A stretch of DNA of 64,000 nucleotides from JBBQXH01 sp963710975. GTDB taxonomy: Bacteria > Actinomycetota > Thermoleophilia > Gaiellales > Gaiellaceae. Numbering within the stretch: the stretch's first letter is position 1; each line of letters starts with the position of its first letter. The notes under the pieces are model-generated. The model saw nothing but the letters and a program-made list of their open reading frames with translations, was not told the DNA's origin and ran no database searches. The stretch spans positions 124,001 to 188,000 of the forward strand of contig CAVQCG010000003.1 of assembly GCA_963710975.1 (NCBI GenBank), in the 5' to 3' direction. This document shows positions 37,510 through 46,550 of this stretch, piece after piece. Both the position numbers and the translations under genes were made by a program.

Positions 37510-40251
37510 ATGCCGACGAGAGCAGCCGCGTCCCGAGTCGGGCGATACGAGATCGTGCGAGAGCTCGGCCGGGGCGGCATGGCCACCGTGTACCTCGCGC
37601 GTCAGACCGATCTCGATCGTCTCGTCGCGCTCAAAGAGCTCGGTGGCTTCTACGTGTCCGATCCGTCGTTCGCCGAGCGCTTTCTACGCGAGTCTCGGGT
37701 CACGAGCTCGCTCAATCACCCGAACATCGTCACCGTGCATGACTACTTCGAGCACGACGGCACGCCCTACATCTCGATGGAGTACGTGGAGCGAGGATCG
37801 CTCCGTCCCTTCGTCGAGACGCTCTCCCTGGCTCAGGCGGTCGGTGTGCTGGAACAGCTCCTCGCCGGTCTGGCGCATGCCGAGTCGAGAGGGATCGTCC
37901 ATCGCGACCTGAAGCCCGAGAACGTCATGGTAACGGCCGAGGGAACGGTCAAGATCGCCGACTTCGGAATCGCGAAGGCGATCAACCAGAACGCTCCCGG
38001 CTCGATGCTGACGGGAACGGGCACCCTTCTGGGAACGCCGGACTACATGGCGCCCGAACAGGCGCTCGCCGGTCAGATCGGTCCATGGACGGATCTGTAC
38101 TCGCTCGGCGTGATGGCGTACGAGATGGTGGCTGGACGGGTTCCGTTCCAGGGCACGACGACCCCGATGGCCATCCTCCTCAAGCACGTGAACGAGCAGA
38201 TCCCGCCCGTACGGGAGGTGAATCCCGCGCTCGACCGGAATCTCTCCTGCTGGGTCGACCGACTGCTCGTGAAGGATCCCGAGACCCGCACGCGGCGAGC
38301 GAGCGACGCTTCGGAGCACCTCGTCGAGATCGCGGTCGAGATGTTCGGGCCTCGCTGGGAACGGGGTGCTCGCCTGACGGACAGCTCGCGGGTTCAGGAG
38401 ACGCAGCGAGCGCTGAGTCCCCCGCCGCGGCCACACGACGTCGTGGACCGGGAAGACGGCGAATCAGCAGTCGGCACCGTCGCGGCTGGTTCGCGCTCGA
38501 CCCCGGTACCTGCGACGGAAACCGCGCTCGCCGTCGCGCCGGAAGCTGCGAGACTCGCCGAAGCGCCCTCGAAGGGCGCCGTTGAAGTGACCCAGGCAGC
38601 ACGCGCCGAGAGGACGTTGCCAGGTGCTCCCCGTGAGGCGATCGGCGATGGTGTTCCGCCTCTCCCGCCTGACCAGCGGACGCCGTTGGGCCGAGGGAGA
38701 CAGGGGCGCCGGATGGGACTCGTCCTGGCCCTGATCGCTCTCGGCGTGGCGGGAGTTGTGGCCGCGGTACTGGCGGTCTCGCTCGGAGGCGGCGATTCGG
38801 CCAAGTCAGCGGCCACCGGCACCGTGTCAACGGCTGCGACGGAGAGCGCCGCGTCGGCGACGACGCAGGCGAGCGCGGAGACGACAGCCACGACCACCGA
38901 AGCCGTGCCTGCAGCCGCGCTCTCTGCAAGCGACCGGCTCGGGCTTGCCCTCGGGCCCGACACGGTCGTCGTCTCGGATCCCGGGGGATGGGTCGCCACG
39001 CTCGATCCCTCGAGCCTTCAGCAGCAGCGAGCCGTGCCAAGCCCGGCCTCGCCGGTTGCGCTGGCGGCTTCGGCCGAGAACGTCGTCGTCGCGGACGACG
39101 AGACCGTGACCCTCCTCCGCGCCGGCGATCTCACCCCGATATCCGCGGCGAAGTTCGGGCCGGAGGCACAGGTTGTGGCCGCTGGCGACACGGTTGCGAT
39201 CACCCGGCCGACCGGGGACGCAAAGGGAAGACTGTGCTTGCTCGAGGACGGCAAGCTCGATCCCTGCACTGATCTTCCCTTCCGCCCGTCCGGTCTCGGT
39301 GTGACGACAGACGGGACGCGGATCTTTGTTGCGTCGAGCGCCGACGGCGCGATCGAGTACACGGTCGCCGACGGCAGCCTGTCCGGGAATGCCGTTGAGA
39401 TCGAGGGTGAGCCGTCCGGAACCATGGTCGAGTTCCGAAAAAAGCTCTATGTCCCGGTGAGCAACGGCGTCGCCATCTACGACCTTGCGAGCGGTGCAGT
39501 AACGCGGACGATCTCGCTCGGAGGCCCTCCGGCCGCCGTGTGGGTGGCGCCGGCAAGCGGAAACCTCTTCGCCGCCCTTCCCGATGTCAACGAGGTCGCC
39601 GTCGTCGACACGGCCAGCCCCGCGAGCGAGCCCACGAGAGTCCACGTCGGTAAGCGCCCTGTCGCTCTCGCGGGAGGCGATTCGGGGGATGCCGTGTACG
39701 TCGCGAACGCAGGAGACGGCACGGTGAGCCGGCTCGATCCGCTCACGGGTGCCGTCCTGGGGACGCGCCGCATCCGCGCGCTGCGCAGCAGGAGTCAGCA
39801 GTCCGTGACGGCAGCGGGGATCGAGATGACCAAGAGCGGAAGGACACTGACGGCTACGATCCGACTTGACGGGGGGCGCTTGCATGCGTCTGGCCTCGTT
39901 GTGCGAACCCGCAACATCGCCGGCGGACGCGCTGTCGTCGAACTGTGGCAGGGTGGCATCGCAGCGACCGTCGACGGAGGCGAGCTCGGTGGTCTTGCTG
40001 TCGCCGTCAAGCCTCGACCGGGGCGGCTGGTTGTCACTCTCTCGGCGGCGAAGAACTCCTACGAGAGCTTCACCGCGCGACGGAGCGAAGACGGGGGGGC
40101 CGTTGTGCTGACCGTCACCGCACCTGCGGCCGAGACGAGCTCGTCGTCTACCGGGTCGTCGTCTGACAGTTCCTCCTCGGGCGGCTCCACCTCGGGAGGC
40201 TCCGACCAGCCGGCCGAGACCGGGTCGAGCGGCGGCATCACGGTAGGTTGA
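37510..40251 (+). CDS. Receptor Ser/Thr protein kinase with extracytoplasmic beta-propeller-like sensor
   Basis: 913 aa. Kinase domain about 13-275: LGRGGMATVYLARQ, VALKELGG, HRDLKPENVM, DFGIAKA, GTPDYMAPEQAL, all key residues present. A juxtamembrane stretch of about 110 residues and a membrane helix (GLVLALIALGVAGVVAAVLAVSL, around 402-425) follow. The outer part (480-870) contains propeller-like blades with GDAVYVANAGDGTVSRLDPLTGAVLGT and a Ser/Gly-rich tail. The 129-bp gap upstream holds a 5-bp hairpin (TCCCC-loop-GGGGA) and a TACATT box. The gene is inside the polyketide locus and overlaps the next gene at its end. Confidence 0.92.
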   Translation: MPTRAAASRVGRYEIVRELGRGGMATVYLARQTDLDRLVALKELGGFYVSDPSFAERFLRESRVTSSLNHPNIVTVHDYFEHDGTPYISMEYVERGSLRPFVETLSLAQAVGVLEQLLAGLAHAESRGIVHRDLKPENVMVTAEGTVKIADFGIAKAINQNAPGSMLTGTGTLLGTPDYMAPEQALAGQIGPWTDLYSLGVMAYEMVAGRVPFQGTTTPMAILLKHVNEQIPPVREVNPALDRNLSCWVDRLLVKDPETRTRRASDASEHLVEIAVEMFGPRWERGARLTDSSRVQETQRALSPPPRPHDVVDREDGESAVGTVAAGSRSTPVPATETALAVAPEAARLAEAPSKGAVEVTQAARAERTLPGAPREAIGDGVPPLPPDQRTPLGRGRQGRRMGLVLALIALGVAGVVAAVLAVSLGGGDSAKSAATGTVSTAATESAASATTQASAETTATTTEAVPAAALSASDRLGLALGPDTVVVSDPGGWVATLDPSSLQQQRAVPSPASPVALAASAENVVVADDETVTLLRAGDLTPISAAKFGPEAQVVAAGDTVAITRPTGDAKGRLCLLEDGKLDPCTDLPFRPSGLGVTTDGTRIFVASSADGAIEYTVADGSLSGNAVEIEGEPSGTMVEFRKKLYVPVSNGVAIYDLASGAVTRTISLGGPPAAVWVAPASGNLFAALPDVNEVAVVDTASPASEPTRVHVGKRPVALAGGDSGDAVYVANAGDGTVSRLDPLTGAVLGTRRIRALRSRSQQSVTAAGIEMTKSGRTLTATIRLDGGRLHASGLVVRTRNIAGGRAVVELWQGGIAATVDGGELGGLAVAVKPRPGRLVVTLSAAKNSYESFTARRSEDGGAVVLTVTAPAAETSSSSTGSSSDSSSSGGSTSGGSDQPAETGSSGGITVG

Positions 40252-40256
40252 GTCCG

Positions 40257-40991
40257 GTGCAGACGCAAGATCGGTACGTGAGGATCCGTCGGCAGAGCAT
40301 GGTGTCAGCAATCGCACTCGCGGCGGTCGTCGCGGCGCTCATCACGGTCGAGGCCGTACACCCCGCGACCACCGACGCGACGTTGACGCTCGACACGTCG
40401 ACGCTGACCGCGAGCTGGAAGGAGAGCTGGCTCACGGGCAACGTCGCGTTCGCGGGCACGGTAGGCGAGCCGTCCGAACTGACGATCATTCTGCGGCGGG
40501 TCGATCCGAAGCCAACTGCCGTCGCGGCGAAGAGGACGCTGACTGTCGTATCTGGCGGTTACTCAGGGAAACTCGACCTCCCTCACAGGGCGCTGCCCGG
40601 CTCGTACCTGCTCCGAGTCGTCGGCACGAGCTCTGGGATCGCTCTCACGCCTGTCGAGGCGACTCTGACTCTCCCGGCTCCACCCGAGGGCATCGTCGAC
40701 AAGGCATCCATCGGCCTCACACCAGGAGGCAAGGCGGTCAGGAAGGTGAAGGGATCCGTGAAACAGCTCTACGCTCGCTTCCACTTCCTCGTTGCGCCAA
40801 AGCTCCGGACTGCGGTTCGCCTCGTCTGGCGGACGCCACAATTCAACTTCGTCGGGGAGGTGCGAAAGCGGTTCTCGACGAATATCAGCACGTTCGTGAA
40901 AAGCGGCCAGCCGCTTCCCAAGGGCACCTGGTACTGCCTGCTGACCGTGAACGAGATCGTCGTGAAACGGGTCTCGGTACGAGTGACCTAA
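40257..40991 (+). CDS. Membrane-anchored or secreted protein of unknown function
   Basis: 244 aa from GTG 40257; TTG 40248, which overlaps the kinase stop, is also possible. An N-terminal hydrophobic segment (VSAIALAAVVAALITVEAVHPA) acts as signal anchor, and the rest looks like two beta-sandwich domains (ATLTLDTSTLTASWKESWLTGNVAFAGTVGEPSELTIILRRV..., and ...AVRLVWRTPQFNFVGEVRKRF). No known domain is recognised. Its coupling to the kinase suggests it is an outer partner or substrate of that sensor. It converges with fabD, 8 bp apart. Confidence 0.65.
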   Translation: MQTQDRYVRIRRQSMVSAIALAAVVAALITVEAVHPATTDATLTLDTSTLTASWKESWLTGNVAFAGTVGEPSELTIILRRVDPKPTAVAAKRTLTVVSGGYSGKLDLPHRALPGSYLLRVVGTSSGIALTPVEATLTLPAPPEGIVDKASIGLTPGGKAVRKVKGSVKQLYARFHFLVAPKLRTAVRLVWRTPQFNFVGEVRKRFSTNISTFVKSGQPLPKGTWYCLLTVNEIVVKRVSVRVT

Positions 40992-40999
40992 GCCACGCG

Positions 41000-41938
41000 C
41001 TACGCGCGCGCGGCCGCGAACTCGTCCAACCGCGCCGGCGAGTCCGCCGAGAAAACGTCCACAGCGGGGTCGATCTGGCGCACGAGCCCGCCGAGGACGC
41101 GACCCGGCCCGAGCTCGAGGCACGACGAGCAGCCGGCCTCGACGAGCGCATGGACACAGTCGACCCACCGGACGGGGCTCGCGATCTGAGCGACGAGGGC
41201 CTCGCGGAGCTCATCCGCCGTTCCTACGATGCGGCCCAAAGCGTTCACGGCGACCGGGACTCTCGGGTCGCTCCACGCGACCTGTGCCACGGCCTCGGCC
41301 ATCCGCTCTTGGACGGGGCGCATCAGCTCGCTGTGGAAGGCGGCACCGACCTGGAGTCGCACGACGCGCGTTGCTCCTGCTTCCCCGGCAAGCTCCATCA
41401 GGCGCTCGACTGCGGACTCCTCACCGGAGACGACGATCTGCGTCGGGGTGTTGAGGTTCGCAAGCGTCACGCTGCCGCTGTCCTCAGATGCCTGATCGCA
41501 GAGTGCCTCCAGCGCGTCGGCGGAGAGGCCGATCACCGCAGCCATCGCCCCCGGCCGCTCGGACTGGATCTCCGCCATCAGCCGGCCGCGCAGGCTGACG
41601 AGCTCGATCCCGTCGTCGACCGAGATCGCGCCGACGGCCGCGGCCACCGTGTACTCCCCGAGACTGTGCCCGGCCGCGAAGTCGGGCACGATGCCGCGCG
41701 CCCGTGCGGCATCCGTCAGCGCCATCGAGAGCGCGAACAGCGCGGGCTGTGCCACGTCGGTGCGGGTGAGCGACTCGGCCGGCCCTTCGAGCCCGAAGCG
41801 CCGGATCGGCAAACCGGAGGCCGACTCAGCCGCAGCGAGATAGTGTGCGTACAGGTCGCCCTCGGCCTCGAGCACATCGGAGCCCATGCCGACCTTCTGC
41901 GACCCCTGACCCGGATAGATGAATGCGAGCGTGCCCAT
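41000..41938 (-). CDS. fabD: Malonyl-CoA:ACP transacylase
   Basis: 312 aa from ATG 41938; the longer frame to 42208 has no support. N-terminal LAFIYPGQGSQKVGMG, the nucleophile Ser92 in GHSLGEYT, an active-site arginine in LRGRLM, and the His of the AFHSELMRP motif are present. It moves malonyl groups from CoA to the ACP phosphopantetheine. It is the only leftward gene between 28 and 49 kb and has its own promoter (41967-41995) divergent from the cupin-KS operon. Its position between carboxylase and KS genes points to service for the polyketide synthase. Confidence 0.94.
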   Translation of the reverse strand: MGTLAFIYPGQGSQKVGMGSDVLEAEGDLYAHYLAAAESASGLPIRRFGLEGPAESLTRTDVAQPALFALSMALTDAARARGIVPDFAAGHSLGEYTVAAAVGAISVDDGIELVSLRGRLMAEIQSERPGAMAAVIGLSADALEALCDQASEDSGSVTLANLNTPTQIVVSGEESAVERLMELAGEAGATRVVRLQVGAAFHSELMRPVQERMAEAVAQVAWSDPRVPVAVNALGRIVGTADELREALVAQIASPVRWVDCVHALVEAGCSSCLELGPGRVLGGLVRQIDPAVDVFSADSPARLDEFAAARA

Positions 41939-41966
41939 CTCGAAATCCCGTTCTAAAGCGCGAGCC

Positions 41967-41995
41967 AGTATTGCATCGAGAGGTCTCTCGGACAA
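41967..41995 (-). promoter_or_regulatory. Probable promoter of fabD
   Basis: Minus-strand TTGTCC (41995-41990) and AATACT (41972-41967) with a 17-bp spacer; the fabD start is about 29 bp after the -10 box. Confidence 0.5.
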
Positions 41996-42013
41996 GGTTC
42001 CCCCGCGCGGGCC

Positions 42014-42042
42014 TTGACGGCGTGGACTGCGCAAGTCAGCAT
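42014..42042 (+). promoter_or_regulatory. Candidate promoter of the cupin-KS-CLF operon
   Basis: TTGACG (42014-42019) and CAGCAT (42037-42042) are 17 bp apart, 30 bp before the cupin start. The -35 is good and the -10 poor. Divergent placement against the fabD promoter suggests joint control of the polyketide genes. Confidence 0.35.
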
Positions 42043-42071
42043 CGGGCGAGACTCCCAGGGAGGAAACACAC

Positions 42072-42488
42072 ATGGAGGCAGGATCGAAGGGCCGGACACA
42101 GTCTGTCGACAACGTCGCACCGGACAACCGCCGGGGCGGGGACGTTCGCACCCTGCTCAGCCCGAAGTCGGTGGGATCGACCTCCGGCTTCATGGGTGTC
42201 GCGACCATCGGGCCCGGTGACTGGATCGCGGAGCACTATCACCCGTACTCGGAAGAGTTCATCTACGTCGTACGCGGAGACATCGTCGCGCGGCTCGACG
42301 GGGAGCCCCAGCCGGTCGCGGCCGGCTCCGGAATATTCATCCCGATCGAGGTCAAGCACCGGCTCATGAACGAGGGGGATGAAGACGCATTCATCGTCTT
42401 CCACCTCGGACCGCTCGCTCCGAGGCCGGACATGGGTCATGTCGACACCGAGCAGCGATGGCCGGACGCGAGCGGCGATGCGACGTAG
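42072..42488 (+). CDS. Cupin protein of the type II polyketide locus (whiE ORFII/CurC-like)
   Basis: 138 aa, strong AGGGAGG site. A single cupin barrel shows the metal pattern EHYHPYSEEFIYVVRGD (HxH...E) and IPIEVKHRLMNEG (H), and the C-terminal FHLGPLAPRPDMGHVDTE. Small cupins of this kind precede the ketosynthase in spore-pigment and related aromatic clusters (CurC, WhiE ORFII), where they help ring closure or oxygenation. The KS start overlaps its end by 11 bp, so it is translationally coupled to the synthase. Confidence 0.85.
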   Translation: MEAGSKGRTQSVDNVAPDNRRGGDVRTLLSPKSVGSTSGFMGVATIGPGDWIAEHYHPYSEEFIYVVRGDIVARLDGEPQPVAAGSGIFIPIEVKHRLMNEGDEDAFIVFHLGPLAPRPDMGHVDTEQRWPDASGDAT

Positions 42489-43752
42489 TGCCATCACCGG
42501 AGTCGGCGTCGTCGCCCCCGGCGGCGTCACGCGCGACGCGTTCTGGGAGACCGTGACGTCGGGTCGGACGGCGACCCGTGCAATCTCCTTCTTCGATCCG
42601 TCCGGCTTTCGGTCGCAGATCGCGGCGGAGTGCGACTTCGATCCATTCGCTGCCGGTCTCGACGACCAGGAAGTGCGGCGCATGGACCGGTATGTCCAGT
42701 TCGCGATCGCCGCCGGGATGGAAGCGATGCGCGATTCGGGCCTCGATCTCACCTCCGTCGAGACGGAGCGGATGGGTGTCAGCCTGGGCAGCGCCGTCGG
42801 CGGAACCATGATCCTCGAAGCGGACTACGTCGCGGTCTCCAACCGAGGACAGGAGTGGCTCGTGGACCCCGAGTACGCGTCGCCGTTCCTGTATCACGGG
42901 CTCGTGCCCAGCACTCTCGCGAGCGAAGCGGCCCTCAAGTTCGGTGCCCATGGCCCCGCGGTCGTCGTATCGACCGGTTGCACCTCGGGCATCGACGCGA
43001 TCGGCTACGGGCATCAGCTGATTCAGGACGACGAGGCCGACATCGTCATCACCGGCGCCGCCGAGTCGGGTATCTCCCCGATCTCGATGGCGTGCTTCGA
43101 CCCGATCAAGGCGACGTCGCGTCGAAATGACGACGCGGCGCATGCGTCGCGGCCGTTCGACCGTGACCGAGACGGATTCGTCATGGGCGAGGGGGCCGCC
43201 GTGCTCGTGCTCGAGGAGCTCGAGTCGGCTCTTGCGCGCGGTGCGCACGTGTACTGCGAGGTCGCCGGATTCGCGAGCAGGGGAAACGCATTCCACATGA
43301 CCGGTCTGCGTCCCGACGGCGCCGAGATGGCCGAGGCGATCATGGACGCGATGCGCCAGGGTGATCTGCAGCCCGACGACATCGACTACATCAACGCGCA
43401 CGGGTCGGGCACCAAGCAGAACGATCGCCACGAGACTGCGGCGTACAAGGTCGCGCTCGGCGACCATGCGTACAAGGTGCCGATCAGCTCGATCAAGTCG
43501 ATGATCGGGCACTCTCTCGGCGGCATCGGAGCGATCGAGATGGCAGCGTGCGCGCTCGCCATCGAGACGGGGGTCGTCCCGCCCACGGCCAACTGGGAGA
43601 ACCCCGACCCCGAGTGTGATCTCGACTACACCCCCAACGTCGCGCGGAGGTGCGAGGTGGACGTGGCGCTCTCGACAGGTAGCGGATTCGGTGGGTTCCA
43701 GTCCGCGATGATCTTCGCGCGACCGAGCGAGCTGATGGAGGCGGGACGGTGA
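42478..43752 (+). CDS. Type II polyketide ketosynthase alpha (KS-alpha)
   Basis: 424 aa from ATG 42478, which overlaps the cupin stop; the frame is open earlier but the family start RRSAITGVGVVAPGG begins here. The catalytic triad is complete: Cys168 in VVSTGCTSGIDA, His308 in INAHGSGTKQ and His345 in SMIGHSLGGIG. The TGCTSG motif, rather than TACSS, marks the decarboxylative KS of aromatic (type II) systems rather than FabF. With the CLF it builds the poly-beta-keto chain on ACP. It ends in a GTGA overlap with the CLF gene. Confidence 0.96.
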   Translation: MRRSAITGVGVVAPGGVTRDAFWETVTSGRTATRAISFFDPSGFRSQIAAECDFDPFAAGLDDQEVRRMDRYVQFAIAAGMEAMRDSGLDLTSVETERMGVSLGSAVGGTMILEADYVAVSNRGQEWLVDPEYASPFLYHGLVPSTLASEAALKFGAHGPAVVVSTGCTSGIDAIGYGHQLIQDDEADIVITGAAESGISPISMACFDPIKATSRRNDDAAHASRPFDRDRDGFVMGEGAAVLVLEELESALARGAHVYCEVAGFASRGNAFHMTGLRPDGAEMAEAIMDAMRQGDLQPDDIDYINAHGSGTKQNDRHETAAYKVALGDHAYKVPISSIKSMIGHSLGGIGAIEMAACALAIETGVVPPTANWENPDPECDLDYTPNVARRCEVDVALSTGSGFGGFQSAMIFARPSELMEAGR

Positions 43753-45014
43753 TCACGTCGACACCCATCTCCAGGCGCGCAGTCATAACGGGCCTCGGAG
43801 TCGTCGCTCCGAACGGAATCGGCACCGAGGAGTGGTGGCAGGCTACGAAGGAAGGCCGGAGCGGCATCGGTCCCATCACGCATTTCGACGCGTCCAAGTA
43901 CTCGACGAGGCTCGCCGGCGAGGTCGATGGGTTCGAGGCCTCGGACTACATCGACCAGCGACTCATCGTCCAGACAGATCGGTGGACGTGGATGGCGCTG
44001 GCCGCTACCCAGATGGCCCTTGCAGATGCAGCCTTCGAGCCTGAAGGCAAGGAGCCGGAGCGGATGAGCGTGATCACGGCAAGCTCGTCCGGCGGCAACG
44101 AGTTCGGGCAGCGTGAGATCCAGAGCCTCTGGGGTAAAGGGCCGATCTTCGTCGGCGCGTACCAGTCGATCGCGTGGTTCTACGCGGCGACCACCGGACA
44201 GATCTCGATCAAGCACGGCATGAAGGGACCGTGCGGCGTCCTCATCGCCGAAGGCGCCGGCGCGCTCGATGCGCTGTGGCATGCTCGCCGGACGATCCGG
44301 CGAGGTGTCGACCTCGTCGTCAGCGGCGGAACCGAGGCTCCCATCGGCCCATACGCGCTCACGTGCCAGCTCCAGAACGGTCGGCTGAGTGACGCCTCCG
44401 AGGCCGCCGACGCCTACCGCCCGTTCGACGCCCGCGCGAATGGCTATGTGCCTGGAGAGGGCGGTGCGATCATCATCGTCGAGGGGCTCGATACGGCGCA
44501 GGAACGCAATGCCCCTCAGATCTACGCCGAGGTCATCGGCTATGGCGCGACCAACGACGCGCAGGACGCGAAGCGCGCGCCGGGCGACTCGCGACACCTG
44601 GCCCGTGCGATGTCTCTCGCGCTCGGGCGTGCCGGGGTCGGTCCGGACGAGATCGACGCGATCTTCGCCGACGCGGCAGGGGTTCCGGAGTCGGACGCCG
44701 CCGAGGCAGAGGCGATCCGGGAGGTCTTCGGCGCTCGCGGCACAAAGGTTCCGGTGACTGCCCCGAAGACGATGACCGGTCGCCTGTACGCGGGTGGAGC
44801 ATCGCTCGACGTCGCCGCGGCTGCTCTCGCAATGCGGGACGGGTGCATTCCTCCGACGATCAACCTCGACGAGCCCGCACCGGGTTGCGGACTCGACTTC
44901 GTGGTGGGATCGGCGAGAGACGCGTCGCTCGAGACGGTCCTCGTGAATGCGCGGGGTTTCGGAGGGTTCAACGCGGCGATGGTTCTCCGCCGAGGCGCCG
45001 CACAGACAGCCTGA
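43749..45014 (+). CDS. Type II polyketide chain-length factor (KS-beta)
   Basis: 421 aa from GTG 43749, overlapping KS-alpha by 4 bp. It is a ketosynthase homologue without the active cysteine: the residue aligned with Cys168 of KS-alpha is Gly169 in LIAEGAGALDAL, where most chain-length factors have Gln. It also lacks the KS histidines (FADAAGVP and APKTMTGRLYAG). It pairs with KS-alpha and gates chain length. Gly instead of Gln at the decarboxylation position is unusual. Confidence 0.94.
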   Translation: MITSTPISRRAVITGLGVVAPNGIGTEEWWQATKEGRSGIGPITHFDASKYSTRLAGEVDGFEASDYIDQRLIVQTDRWTWMALAATQMALADAAFEPEGKEPERMSVITASSSGGNEFGQREIQSLWGKGPIFVGAYQSIAWFYAATTGQISIKHGMKGPCGVLIAEGAGALDALWHARRTIRRGVDLVVSGGTEAPIGPYALTCQLQNGRLSDASEAADAYRPFDARANGYVPGEGGAIIIVEGLDTAQERNAPQIYAEVIGYGATNDAQDAKRAPGDSRHLARAMSLALGRAGVGPDEIDAIFADAAGVPESDAAEAEAIREVFGARGTKVPVTAPKTMTGRLYAGGASLDVAAAALAMRDGCIPPTINLDEPAPGCGLDFVVGSARDASLETVLVNARGFGGFNAAMVLRRGAAQTA

Positions 45015-45019
45015 CGCGG

Positions 45020-46543
45020 ATGGCGGTCGCCTCCCAGACGACAGCCTGCCGGATCGACTCACTCCTCGCCGAGACCGTGCGGCGGCACCCGGCGCGGACG
45101 GCCCTCGTCTGGGGAGGCTCGGAGCTCGACTACCGATCCCTGAGCTCGGCGGCAGAGCAGCTCGCCGAGCGCATGCTGCGCTCAGGGAGCTTGCGAGGCG
45201 CTCGGGTCGTCATCATCGCCCCGAACGTGCCCGCGCTCGTGGTTGCGCTCTTCGCGACGTGGATGCTCGAGGCAGTGGCCGTGCCGCTGAGCGCGCGCCT
45301 TCGAGAGCACGAGATCCGGCGGGTTCTCGAGGACGCCGAGCCGACGCTCGTCCTCTCCGTCGACGCACACCTCGGGTTCTCGTTTCGCGCGCTCCTCGGC
45401 GGGTTGCTGCCCGCGTCACCGACGGTGCGGAGCGCCCTGTTTCTCGGCCTGCTCGGCGAGGTCGAATCCGAGGTTGCGGGAAGCGCTGATCGTGAGGCCG
45501 AGCCCCTCGGGCCGGAGGTCGGCGGGTTGCTCTACACGTCCGGGACGACGGGGGCGCCACAGGGTGCGCTCGTCAGTCACCTTCGCGAGAGTGGCGCAGC
45601 GCGCGAGCTGGCGTCGATCCTCGACCTTGCCGAGGACGACAGGAGCGCGTTCGTGGTGCCGATTGCCCACGCGTTCGGCTTCACCTGCCTGCTCGCGAGC
45701 ATCTCGGCGGGCGCCTCGGCTCTCCTCGTCGAGTCGACCTTCTCGCCGCGCCCGCTCCTCGAGGCGATCGAGAAGCAGCAGGTGAGCGTCCTCCACGGTT
45801 CTCCGGCGCTGTTCTCGTCGCTCCTCGCCGCGAGGCCGGCAGGCATACCTGGTATCCGCGGCTTCGCCGCGGGTGCGAGCCCTCCGCCGGGTCAGCTCGC
45901 GCGACTCGACGACGTGGGCATGCGCATCCTGAACCTGTATGGGCTCACCGAGACCGGCGCCGTCTCCTGCTGCCGACCGGATGACCCACCCGACAGGCGG
46001 CACACGAGCGCAGGGCGGCCGCTTCCCGGCTTCGAGCTGCGGGTCACCGGGTCACGGGGCGCGGGCGACAGGCTCGGTGCGCTCGAAGTGCGAGGCTCCG
46101 CGGCGACCCCCGGCTATCACCGGCGTCCAGACGAGACGCTGGCGGCGCTGACCCGGGACGGATGGTTCAGGACCGGAGATCTGGCGACGATCGAGGATGG
46201 GTACCTCGAGGTCGCCGGCCGCGCGAAGGAGATCGTGAACGTCGGCGGCTTCAACGTCTTCCCTGCAGAGGTCGAGGGCGCACTGCTCGAGCACCCCGAC
46301 ATCCAGCAGGCGGCGGTCGTCGGCGTGCCCGACGAGCGCCTCGGCGAGACGCTCCGGGCCTTCATCGTTCGCCGGCCGAGCTCCGACCTGACGACCGCGG
46401 GCGTGCTCGCGTTCGCGCGCGAGCATGTCGCCGGGTACAAGCTCCCCTACTCGACACGGTTCGTCGGCGAGCTACCTCTTCTCCCGTCGGGCAAGGTCGA
46501 TCGGCGGGCGCTCGCAACGGTCGACGGCGAGCCGGACGGCTAG
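45020..46543 (+). CDS. AMP-forming acyl-CoA/acyl-ACP ligase
   Basis: 507 aa from ATG 45020, 5 bp after the CLF stop; earlier frame is shadow. It is an ANL-superfamily enzyme: P-loop YTSGTTGAPQGALVSH, NLYGLTETG, WFRTGDLATIEDGYLEVAGRAKEIVNVGGFNVFPAEVE and the catalytic lysine region SGKVDRRAL. It activates a carboxylic acid as acyl-AMP and attaches it to CoA or ACP. Within the KS/CLF/ACP operon it may supply a non-acetate starter unit or act on the product; the acid is unknown. Confidence 0.92.
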   Translation: MAVASQTTACRIDSLLAETVRRHPARTALVWGGSELDYRSLSSAAEQLAERMLRSGSLRGARVVIIAPNVPALVVALFATWMLEAVAVPLSARLREHEIRRVLEDAEPTLVLSVDAHLGFSFRALLGGLLPASPTVRSALFLGLLGEVESEVAGSADREAEPLGPEVGGLLYTSGTTGAPQGALVSHLRESGAARELASILDLAEDDRSAFVVPIAHAFGFTCLLASISAGASALLVESTFSPRPLLEAIEKQQVSVLHGSPALFSSLLAARPAGIPGIRGFAAGASPPPGQLARLDDVGMRILNLYGLTETGAVSCCRPDDPPDRRHTSAGRPLPGFELRVTGSRGAGDRLGALEVRGSAATPGYHRRPDETLAALTRDGWFRTGDLATIEDGYLEVAGRAKEIVNVGGFNVFPAEVEGALLEHPDIQQAAVVGVPDERLGETLRAFIVRRPSSDLTTAGVLAFAREHVAGYKLPYSTRFVGELPLLPSGKVDRRALATVDGEPDG

Positions 46544-46550
46544 CAGGCGC

